A DNA stretch of 10,624 bases from JBDSEG01 sp039920165. Lineage in GTDB: Bacteria; Pseudomonadota; Gammaproteobacteria; Burkholderiales; Burkholderiaceae_C. A model generated the notes under the pieces. The model did no database searches and was not told the origin of the DNA. It worked only from the letters and a program-made list of their open reading frames with translations. A program made the translations under genes and the position numbers. Where the stretch lies: NCBI GenBank assembly GCA_039920165.1, contig JBDSEG010000216.1:1-10624 (forward strand), given 5' to 3'. This document shows positions 1 to 5,836 of this stretch, in pieces. How positions within the stretch are numbered: position 1 is the first letter of the stretch; each line of letters begins with the position of its first letter.

Positions 1-337
1 CGGCGCACGGGTGCTGGTGGTGCGCGGTGACGGCGGGCGCGATGCCGAGGTGTTCCAGTGCGCGCGCCGTACCCGGTCCCGGCGCGGCCGCCAACGTCCC
101 GGCGGGCCAGCCGACACCGACCGGCCGCGCCTCGAAAAAACGCGTTGCCGCGTTCGGGCTCACGAAGATCGCGAGATCGACCGCTGCGAGCGCGGACCAC
201 GCTGCGGCGACGGCGCCGGGATTGGCCGGTCCGGCGATCTCGATCAAGGGCAGCGCGAGCGCGTCGACGCCGCGCAACCGCAGCCGTGCGACCCATTCGT
301 CGGCCTGCGGCTGGGGCCGCGTCACGAGAACCCGCAT
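1..337 (-). CDS. hemD: Uroporphyrinogen-III synthase, N-terminal part (runs off left edge)
   Basis: HemD closes and inverts ring D of hydroxymethylbilane to give uroporphyrinogen III, the cytoplasmic step directly after HemC. The window holds 112 codons from ATG at 337; the rest lies beyond the left edge. The protein opens with MRVLVTRPQPQADEW, the typical HemD start (VLVTRP then a hydrophilic stretch), followed by LPLIEIAGP, a second beta-alpha unit with IFVSPNAATRFF, and AAAPGPGTARALEHLGI. The full family length is about 250 residues, so less than half is seen. It starts 19 bp after the hemC stop on the same strand, so the two genes are almost certainly one transcript. No good Shine-Dalgarno sequence precedes the start. 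The last dozen codons before the edge are less typical of the family than the rest (see findings). Confidence 0.88.
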   Translation of the reverse strand, partial: MRVLVTRPQPQADEWVARLRLRGVDALALPLIEIAGPANPGAVAAAWSALAAVDLAIFVSPNAATRFFEARPVGVGWPAGTLAAAPGPGTARALEHLGIAPAVTAHHQHPCA

Positions 338-356
338 GGGTGCCGAGCAGCGCGCT

Positions 357-1298
357 TCAGGTCGCGGCTTGCGATGCGTCGAGATAGGCGCGCGCACCGG
401 CCTCGAACAGCAACGCTGCGCACTGCGCACCGAGCGCCTCGGCGTGCGCGTCGCTGCGCACCACGGCCTGTGCAGTCGCGTGCAACAGCGCAGCGGTGGG
501 TTGCGCCGCGTTGCCGAGCAGAGCGCGCAAGGCGAGCGTGTCGCCCTGCCACTCGGCATGCGCAGCGAGCGGGATGCTGCAGCTGCCCGAGAGGCTGCGC
601 GAGACGGCGCGCTCGGCTAGCACGGCGAGCCAGGTCGGCCGGTGCGTGAGCGAGGCGAGCGTTTCGCGCAGCGGCGCCAATTCGCTTCGGATCTCGATCC
701 CGAGCGCGCCCTGGCCCGCGCACGGCAGCATCTGCGCCGGCTCAAACACGGCGCGGATGCGACTCGCGGCACCCAGCCGTTCGAGCCCGGCCGCGGCCAG
801 CACGATTGCATCGAAGCCGCCTTCGTCGAGCTTGCGCAGCCGCGTATCGAGGTTGCCGCGCAAGGGCTCGATGCGCAGGTCCGGGCGCAGCGCGGCGAGC
901 TGCACGACACGGCGCAGGCTCGAGGTGCCGACGGCGGCACCCAGCGGCAGCGAATCGACGCTCGCATGCCTGTTGCTGACGAAGGCATCGCGCGGATCGG
1001 CGCGTTCTAGTACGGCGGCGAGCTCGAAACCTGCGGGCAGGTCCATCGGAACATCCTTGAGCGAATGGACGGCGAGGTCAGCGCGCCCATCGGCGAGCGC
1101 CGCCTCGAGTTCCTTGACGAACAGGCCCTTGCCGCCGACCTTGGACAGCGTGCGGTCGAGAATCTGGTCACCTCGCGTCGTCATGCCGAGCAACTCGACC
1201 GCACCGCCGAAGCGCGCGCGCAACAGATCGCGAACGTGCTCGGCCTGCCACAGCGCGAGGCGGCTTTCGCGGGTCGCGATGCGTAGAGGAGGTGTCAT
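357..1298 (-). CDS. hemC: Hydroxymethylbilane synthase (porphobilinogen deaminase)
   Basis: HemC joins four porphobilinogen molecules into the linear tetrapyrrole hydroxymethylbilane in the cytoplasm. The 313-residue length is normal for the family. Recognisable parts from the N-terminus are LRIATRESRLALWQ (residues 5-18), GGKGLFVKELE (55-65), HSLKDVP (78-84) with the catalytic Asp82, GTSSLRR (124-130), LRGNLDTRLRKLD (146-158), and SGSCSIP (237-243), where Cys240 should carry the dipyrromethane cofactor. The frame is open for another 41 codons upstream, but that stretch is not HemC-like. ATG at 1298 gives the standard N-terminus. It lies head-to-head with ppc and upstream of hemD, a neighbourhood common in betaproteobacteria. 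There is no obvious Shine-Dalgarno sequence. The nearest promoter-like element is TATAAA on the minus strand (1332-1337). Confidence 0.96.
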   Translation of the reverse strand: MTPPLRIATRESRLALWQAEHVRDLLRARFGGAVELLGMTTRGDQILDRTLSKVGGKGLFVKELEAALADGRADLAVHSLKDVPMDLPAGFELAAVLERADPRDAFVSNRHASVDSLPLGAAVGTSSLRRVVQLAALRPDLRIEPLRGNLDTRLRKLDEGGFDAIVLAAAGLERLGAASRIRAVFEPAQMLPCAGQGALGIEIRSELAPLRETLASLTHRPTWLAVLAERAVSRSLSGSCSIPLAAHAEWQGDTLALRALLGNAAQPTAALLHATAQAVVRSDAHAEALGAQCAALLFEAGARAYLDASQAAT

Positions 1299-1312
1299 GG
1301 TGGGTGCAGGAT

Positions 1313-1329
1313 CGGGCCGTGGCGGCCCG
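1313..1329. repeat. Short inverted repeat between hemC start and its -10 element
   Basis: CGGGCCG, a 3-base spacer TGG, then CGGCCCG form a perfect 7-bp stem. It falls between the TATAAA element and the hemC start codon, so it would lie at or just after the transcription start. It could be a repressor site or an RNA hairpin in the leader. In GC-rich DNA such short stems also arise by chance. Confidence 0.4.
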
Positions 1330-1331
1330 GG

Positions 1332-1337
1332 TTTATA
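1332..1337 (-). promoter_or_regulatory. Possible -10 element for hemC
   Basis: Read on the minus strand this is TATAAA, ending 33 bp before the hemC start, in otherwise very GC-rich DNA. No convincing -35 element sits at 16-18 bp, so this is a weak call based on position and AT content. Confidence 0.35.
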
Positions 1338-1397
1338 GCGCGAGTCCGGCGCGCGATCCTCGCGCGGCCAGCCAGAATGAGGCGCGAGCACCCTGCC

Positions 1398-1413
1398 TGG
1401 CACAGGCTTTGCG
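1398..1413 (+). promoter_or_regulatory. Sigma-54-type (-24/-12) promoter candidate upstream of ppc
   Basis: TGGCAC, five bases (AGGCT), then TTGC matches the RpoN core consensus TGGCAC-N5-TTGC with exact GG-to-GC spacing. Transcription would start near 1424, about 87 bp before the ppc ATG at 1511 and about 34 bp before the alternative ATG at 1458. An enhancer-binding-protein site, which sigma-54 promoters need, was not identified; it would have to lie in or near the start of hemC. Confidence 0.45.
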
Positions 1414-1457
1414 ATGCTCACCGAAAGCGCGGCACGCGCGCGAAACGAAGGCCCCCC

Positions 1458-1514
1458 ATGAAGCCGAGCAGCAGCAAGACGATTCGCGCCGGCACCGGCG
1501 CCGCCAGCGCATGA
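1458..1514 (+). CDS. 18-codon leader ORF overlapping the ppc start, or the displaced true N-terminus of ppc
   Basis: ATG at 1458 has a good Shine-Dalgarno sequence (GAAGG at 1447-1451, six bases before the ATG). It encodes MKPSSSKTIRAGTGAASA and ends at TGA 1512-1514, overlapping the ppc ATG (1511-1513) as ATGA. Two readings fit. It may be a translated leader coupled to ppc. Alternatively it is the real PPC N-terminus, separated by one missing base in this sequence: betaproteobacterial PPCs often begin with a loose Ser/Ala/Lys-rich tail of this sort. The ppc ATG at 1511 itself has no ribosome-binding site, which makes translation from 1458 more likely in either case. Confidence 0.45.
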   Translation: MKPSSSKTIRAGTGAASA

Positions 1515-4450
1515 AAGCCGCCCCGCCGTCGCGCGCCAAGGCGGCTGCGAAGTCCGCAGCCGAGGCCGCGGCCGAGAAGAACCGCCCGCTGGTCGACGAC
1601 ATCCGGCTGCTCGGCCGCATCCTCGGCGACGTGATCCGCGAGCAGGAGGGCGAGGCGGCCTTCGAGCTGATCGAGCGCGTGCGCCAGTTGTCGGTGGCCT
1701 ACCGTCTCAAGCGCGACAAGCGCGCCGGCGCGGCGCTCGACAAGCTGCTGAAGAACCTGTCGGGCGACCAGACGGTGAGCGTGATCCGCGCCTTCAGCTA
1801 CTTCTCGCACCTGGCCAACATCGCCGAGGACCGCCACCACGTGCGCCGGCGCGAGCACCACGATCGCCAGGGGCATCGCCAGGAAGGTTCGCTCGCGAAT
1901 GCGTTCGAACGCCTCGCCAAGGCGGGCATCCATCCCGACGCGATCGCGCGAACGTTGGCGCAGGCGTATGTCTCGCCGGTGCTGACCGCGCACCCGACCG
2001 AGGTGCAGCGCAAGAGCATCCTCGACGCCGAGCGCGCAATCGCCGGCTTCGTCGCCCAGCGCGACGAACTGCGCGGCGAGCGCAACCGCGCGGAGAACGA
2101 GGCCGGCATCCGCGCCCGCGTGACCCAGCTCTGGCAGACCCGCATGCTGCGCACCTCGCGCCTGACCGTGGCCGACGAGATCGAGAATGCGCTGAGCTAC
2201 TACCAGACGACGTTTTTGCGCCAGATCCCGCGCATGTACCGCGAGCTGGAAGAAGCGCTGCCGGGGCTTGCGGTGGCGAACTTCTTTCGCATGGGCAACT
2301 GGATTGGCGGCGACCGCGACGGCAACCCCTTCGTCGGCGCGCAGACGCTGCAGATCGCGCTCGCGCGGCAGGCCGAGACAGTGCTGCGCTTTTATCTGAC
2401 CGAGCTGCACGAACTCGGCGCCGAGCTGTCGATCTCGGGCACGCTGACACGCGTGGCGCCCGCCATGCAGGCGCTGGCCGACCGCTCGCCCGACCCGAGC
2501 CCGCACCGCGAGGACGAGCCCTACCGGCGCGCCCTGATCGGCATGTATGCGCGGCTCGCCGCCACGCTGCATGACCTGACCGGCACCGAAGCGCTGCGTC
2601 ATGCGGTCGCGCCGCAAGACGCCTATCCCGCGCCGCAATCACTGCTCGACGATTTGCGCACCATCGAAGCTTCCTTGCGCAGCCACCACGCGCACGCGCT
2701 CATCGGCCCGCGGCTCGCGCCGCTGATCCGTGCGGTGCAGGTGTTCGGCTTTCATCTCGCGACGGTCGACCTGCGGCAAAGCTCGGACCGGCATGCCGCG
2801 GTCGTTGCCGAGCTGCTCGCCGTGGCGCGCATCGAGCCCGACTACCTGGCACTCGACGAGGCGGCGCGGCGCACGTGCCTGCTGGCGCAACTCGACGACG
2901 CGCGGGCGCTGCGCGTGCGCGGCGCGGCCTATACCGAATCGACGCAGGGCGAGTTGGCAGTCTTCGAGGCCGCGGCGCTGGCGTTGCAACGCTTCGGCCG
3001 CGACGCGCTGCGCCACGTCATCATTTCGCACACCGAGTCGGCGAGCGACCTGCTCGAAGTGCTGCTGCTGCAAAAGGAGGCCGGGCTGCTGCGCGGAACC
3101 TTGAATGCCGAGGACGAAGCCAATGCCGCGGTTGCCGACCTGATCGTCTCGCCACTGTTCGAGACCATCGAAGACCTGCGCAATGCCGAGCCCATCATGC
3201 GCGAGTTCTATGCGCTGCCCGGCATCGTCGCCCTGGTGCGCCGATCGCGCCTCGCCGAGTTCGCCGAGCAGGACGTGATGCTCGGCTACAGCGACAGCAA
3301 CAAGGACGGCGGCATGTTCACCAGCAACTGGGAGCTGTACCGCTGCGAGATCGCGCTCGTCGCCTTGTTCGACCGGCTGCGCGAAGAGCACGGCATCGTG
3401 CTGCGCCTTTTCCACGGCCGCGGCGGCACCGTCGGACGCGGCGGCGGCCCGAGCTACCAGGCGATCCTCGCGCAGCCGCCGGGCACCGTGAACGGGCAGA
3501 TCCGATTGACCGAACAGGGCGAGGTGATCGCGTCCAAATACGCGAACCCCGAGATCGGCCGGCGCAACCTCGAAACGCTGGTCGCGGCGACACTCGAAGC
3601 GACGCTGCTGGGCCCCACGCGCGCCGCGCCGCGCAGCTTCGCCGCCGCCGCGGATGCCTTGAGCAGCGCAAGCATGGCGGCGTATCGCAAGCTCGTGTAC
3701 GAGACGCCCGGCTTCACCGACTATTTCTTCAGCGCTACACCGATCCGCGAGATCGCCGAACTCAATATCGGCTCGCGCCCGGCGGTGCGGCCGAAGGACG
3801 GCAAGGCGGTTCCCGCGATCGAGGATTTGCGCGCCATCCCCTGGGGCTTCAGTTGGGGCCAGTGCCGCGTCGCCCTGCCCGGCTGGTACGGCTTCGGCAG
3901 CGCCGTCGAATCACTCTTGAAGCGCGACGGCGATGGAAAGGGTGCCGGCAAAGGCAGTGGCAAGGACAGTGGAAGAACCAATGGAAATGGTAGTGGTAGT
4001 GGTAGTGGCAATGACAACCGCGACGCCACGCTCACCTTGCTGCGCCGCATGTACCGCGAGTGGCCGTTCTTCCGCACCTTGTTGTCGAACCTGGACATGG
4101 TGCTCGCCAAGAGCGACCTCGGCATCGCCTCGCGCTATGTCGATCTGGTCGAGGACAGGGCGCTGGGCAAACGCATCTTCAAGATGATCGAGACCGAGTG
4201 GCAGCGCACGAACGAGATGCTGTCAGCGATCACCGGCGAGCCCGATCGCCTCGCCTCGAACCCGAGCCTCGCACGCTCGATCGAGCACCGCTTTCCGTAT
4301 CTCGACCCGCTGAACCATTTGCAGGTCGAACTCATGCGGCGCTATAGAAGGCGGGGCAATGCGCCGGTCGATCCAGGGGAGGAACGCATTCGGCGCGGGA
4401 TTCACATTTCGATCAATGGGGTGGCGGCGGGGTTGAGGAATACGGGGTGA
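1511..4450 (+). CDS. ppc: Phosphoenolpyruvate carboxylase
   Basis: Cytoplasmic anaplerotic enzyme that adds bicarbonate to phosphoenolpyruvate to make oxaloacetate. From ATG 1511 it is 979 residues, slightly longer than usual for the family (about 880-1000). All key motifs are present: LTAHPTEVQRKS with catalytic His161; NWIGGDRDGNPFV (D268-R269-D270); GYSDSNKDGG (592-601) with Lys598; FHGRGGTVGRGGGP from residue 634 (His635, Arg637), the PEP-binding loop; TEQGEVI; IPWGFSWGQCR starting at 776; and the C-terminal NTG tail. A low-complexity Gly/Ser/Lys stretch (residues 807-834, followed by Asp-Asn) interrupts the segment between GFGSAVESLL and LLRRMYREWPFFRTLLSNLDM. The frame stays open upstream to 1292, but that part reads as out-of-frame composition. 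The start is uncertain: see the leader ORF at 1458. Divergent from hemC. Confidence 0.96.
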   Translation: MKAAPPSRAKAAAKSAAEAAAEKNRPLVDDIRLLGRILGDVIREQEGEAAFELIERVRQLSVAYRLKRDKRAGAALDKLLKNLSGDQTVSVIRAFSYFSHLANIAEDRHHVRRREHHDRQGHRQEGSLANAFERLAKAGIHPDAIARTLAQAYVSPVLTAHPTEVQRKSILDAERAIAGFVAQRDELRGERNRAENEAGIRARVTQLWQTRMLRTSRLTVADEIENALSYYQTTFLRQIPRMYRELEEALPGLAVANFFRMGNWIGGDRDGNPFVGAQTLQIALARQAETVLRFYLTELHELGAELSISGTLTRVAPAMQALADRSPDPSPHREDEPYRRALIGMYARLAATLHDLTGTEALRHAVAPQDAYPAPQSLLDDLRTIEASLRSHHAHALIGPRLAPLIRAVQVFGFHLATVDLRQSSDRHAAVVAELLAVARIEPDYLALDEAARRTCLLAQLDDARALRVRGAAYTESTQGELAVFEAAALALQRFGRDALRHVIISHTESASDLLEVLLLQKEAGLLRGTLNAEDEANAAVADLIVSPLFETIEDLRNAEPIMREFYALPGIVALVRRSRLAEFAEQDVMLGYSDSNKDGGMFTSNWELYRCEIALVALFDRLREEHGIVLRLFHGRGGTVGRGGGPSYQAILAQPPGTVNGQIRLTEQGEVIASKYANPEIGRRNLETLVAATLEATLLGPTRAAPRSFAAAADALSSASMAAYRKLVYETPGFTDYFFSATPIREIAELNIGSRPAVRPKDGKAVPAIEDLRAIPWGFSWGQCRVALPGWYGFGSAVESLLKRDGDGKGAGKGSGKDSGRTNGNGSGSGSGNDNRDATLTLLRRMYREWPFFRTLLSNLDMVLAKSDLGIASRYVDLVEDRALGKRIFKMIETEWQRTNEMLSAITGEPDRLASNPSLARSIEHRFPYLDPLNHLQVELMRRYRRRGNAPVDPGEERIRRGIHISINGVAAGLRNTG
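3929..4012 (+). repeat. Seven-unit 12-bp tandem repeat inside ppc
   Basis: Seven consecutive, partly diverged 12-bp units, in frame, each encode four residues: GDGK, GAGK, GSGK, DSGR, TNGN, GSGS, GSGN. The last two units contain GGTAGT three times in a row. Codons (GGT, AGT, GGA, AAT) differ sharply from the G/C-ending codons of the rest of ppc, which suggests recent expansion by replication slippage. The product would be a flexible loop on the enzyme surface. Confidence 0.85.
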
Positions 4451-4539
4451 ACTACGGAGTGAGCTGGCTAGACATGAGCGCGCCCCAAAAGAGCTGCGGA
4501 GCAGGCAGTCGGATGTCGCCTCAACGGAAGAGTCAGGTA

Positions 4540-4560
4540 TCAGCGCTCAGCGGTCAGCGG
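4540..4560. repeat. Triple 7-bp direct repeat at the 3' end of the GIY-YIG gene
   Basis: TCAGCGC, TCAGCGG, TCAGCGG lie back to back. On the minus strand they make up the last codons (PLTAER) and the stop of the GIY-YIG gene. The gene end may therefore have been extended or shifted by slippage. Short and possibly accidental. Confidence 0.5.
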
Positions 4561-5250
4561 GAACCGGCGCAGTGCCTCTTCCCCCAACCGCTCGAACGAT
4601 GTATTTCCCGCGCGGTATTCTTGCTCAACGAACAATAGCCGCGCAGCGTAGGCCGCATTGTTCGGACCAAGCTCGCTCTTGCCACCAAAGTACCTGATAG
4701 TGGAGGCATAGGTTTCCGTGCGCCTGACGAAGTGATGAAGATTTCTCAGAACAGACAATGGCATCCCCACGGCTCGCAGGTACTTTGCGGAGGCGACCAC
4801 GAGGGCAGGAGACGCACCCGCAGATTGAGGTTGACGTCTAGCCGCTGGCCGCACAGGCGGAGTCCTCTCAGAAGCGCCTGCGTATTGAGTGGCTGCAACT
4901 TCTAGGATGATCCTTCTTACGTCGGCGGCAGTGGTACCTACAAGCCATTCGTTTGGGCGACCGCTCGGCCCCCGAACGCGGAGCGTTGACAAGCGGGCCG
5001 CCACGGCGGCTTCGAGCAACTCTGGCTTTTCGACAAGAGTTACGACCTCGAAACTGACGTACTGCGCGCCGAAGGTTCGGACGTACTCACGGTAGCGGCG
5101 CGCAAGATTTTGCGCACGACCGAACTTGCAGTTCAACTTGGTAACGAATATACAGCGATCAGCGAAGGGCCGACCCGCGTTGACGGATATAGGGTGTTCA
5201 TTTGAGAGTGACACAACATAGATGCCGGCTGACGAGGGAATAGACTGCAT
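4540..5250 (-). CDS. GIY-YIG / T5orf172-like domain protein, orphan
   Basis: A 236-residue protein. The N-terminal 120 residues resemble the GIY-YIG superfamily, nearest to the T5orf172/MUG113 branch: AGIYVVSL (8-15) supplies the GIY strand, CKFGRAQNLARRYREY (41-56) the degenerate YIG strand plus the helix with conserved Arg, ELLEAAVAARL (77-87) a helix with an acidic residue in the catalytic-Glu position (Glu80), and NEWL (100-103) the terminal motif. Residues 125-150 are a Pro/Ala/Ser/Arg-rich linker. Residues 150-230 look helical and I do not recognise them. Such domains occur in homing and repair nucleases and in phage- or restriction-linked proteins; activity here is unproven. Base composition is clearly less GC-rich than in the flanking genes, suggesting transfer. 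ATG at 5250 has no strong ribosome-binding site. It lies 74 bp downstream of the antitoxin-like gene on the same strand. Confidence 0.7.
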   Translation of the reverse strand: MQSIPSSAGIYVVSLSNEHPISVNAGRPFADRCIFVTKLNCKFGRAQNLARRYREYVRTFGAQYVSFEVVTLVEKPELLEAAVAARLSTLRVRGPSGRPNEWLVGTTAADVRRIILEVAATQYAGASERTPPVRPAARRQPQSAGASPALVVASAKYLRAVGMPLSVLRNLHHFVRRTETYASTIRYFGGKSELGPNNAAYAARLLFVEQEYRAGNTSFERLGEEALRRFPLTAER

Positions 5251-5324
5251 GTTGTCTGGCGGCTTGAGTCGATGATCAACCTGACAGATCAGTGGCGCCG
5301 AGAGTTGTCCGCTCGATCGACGAC

Positions 5325-5708
5325 TTATGCGGACGTAGATTCAAACGCAGCAACAGGCACCGAGCGACTGACAGCTACCGATTTCCGAAGCGCTTTGATA
5401 CGCTCGATCTCGTGCATGGTCTGAGCCGTGAAGTAAGACTCGCCGCAGCCCGAGCAAGACCACATGGGGATGCCCTCGATGACCAGGAGTGCTGCCCCAT
5501 TGCCGAAGCTGCGCGTGACGTTCTTGAGCTGCGGCGAGCCGCCACCGCATTGCGCGCACTGACGCTCAGCAGAGCGTGACGCCCGCGACGACGCATTTGA
5601 CTTCGCGGGTTTGGACGTCGCATTGACGCTGCGCGACTTGCCCCGTGAGGACGATGTTTTCGAGATCGAGGATTGAGAGGTTGTCATCTTCAAGCTCTTC
5701 AGCGGCAT
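5325..5708 (-). CDS. YgiT-type zinc-finger (MqsA-like) antitoxin, orphan
   Basis: A 127-residue protein with the YgiT/MqsA N-terminal zinc-binding fold: CAQC (Cys51, Cys54), a beta segment ALLVIEGIPMW, CSGC (Cys85, Cys88), GESYFTAQTMHEIERI, and the tail VPVAAF that usually ends such type II antitoxins. Family members bind DNA and neutralise a partner toxin, usually a DUF4258 or MqsR-like protein encoded just upstream. About 48 residues of Ser/Lys/Arg-rich, probably disordered sequence precede the zinc finger; this is unusual, since most members start close to the first Cys pair. No helix-turn-helix domain follows, so it is the short form. ATG at 5708 is used here; ATG at 5687 is an alternative with a weak GAAGAG upstream. 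No intact toxin gene adjoins it, only the 20-codon ORF at 5713-5775. Confidence 0.75.
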   Translation of the reverse strand: MPLKSLKMTTSQSSISKTSSSRGKSRSVNATSKPAKSNASSRASRSAERQCAQCGGGSPQLKNVTRSFGNGAALLVIEGIPMWSCSGCGESYFTAQTMHEIERIKALRKSVAVSRSVPVAAFESTSA

Positions 5709-5712
5709 GGGT

Positions 5713-5775
5713 TCAATCGACGTAGTTCAGCGACCAAATCAGTTGGCGAAACCGGCTGATCGTTGCTTGAGCCAT
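5713..5775 (-). pseudogene. 20-codon ORF, possible toxin remnant upstream of the antitoxin
   Basis: Encodes MAQATISRFRQLIWSLNYVD then TGA, ending 4 bp before the antitoxin ATG at 5708. Its position is exactly where the toxin of a DUF4258/YgiT pair would lie. The helix-like RFRQLIWSLNYV resembles the first helix of DUF4258-type toxins (a short charged and hydrophobic helix before the catalytic strand). The body of such a toxin is missing. This may be the stub left after an in-place deletion, or just a leader peptide. The similarity is from memory and weak. Confidence 0.35.
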
Positions 5776-5782
5776 GACCTTC

Positions 5783-5830
5783 AGTGTACGGAGATCGCTC
5801 GTCGACGCGACGCGCCGCGTTCAGTACACT
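5783..5830. promoter_or_regulatory. Paired inverted half-sites in the divergent antitoxin/hydrolase region
   Basis: AGTGTAC (5783-5789) and GTACACT (5824-5830) are perfect inverted copies with centres 41 bp apart, close to four helical turns. They lie between the start of the 20-codon ORF (5775) and the hydrolase start (5837). This is a plausible operator for a dimeric repressor, for example antitoxin autoregulation, but no protein can be assigned. Confidence 0.35.
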
Positions 5831-5836
5831 TTTCCC

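Noticed and set aside
642..1010. Plus-strand ORFs opposite hemC, and similar long ORFs opposite ppc, the peptidase and the deacetylase
   Set aside because: They are antisense shadows typical of GC-rich DNA: Arg/Ala/Ser-rich, with no domains and no ribosome sites.
1292..1510. 73-residue N-terminal extension of the ppc frame
   Set aside because: The frame happens to be open, but the residues are not PPC-like, and it would overlap the hemC start and the control region.
4447..4638. 63-codon plus-strand ORF starting GTG and overlapping the ppc stop
   Set aside because: It runs antisense over the end of the GIY-YIG gene, has no ribosome site, and its product resembles nothing known to me.
5774..5836. 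Earlier in-frame start for the alpha/beta hydrolase
   Set aside because: The added residues are not conserved-looking and would cover the divergent control region; ATG 5837 gives the typical N-terminus.
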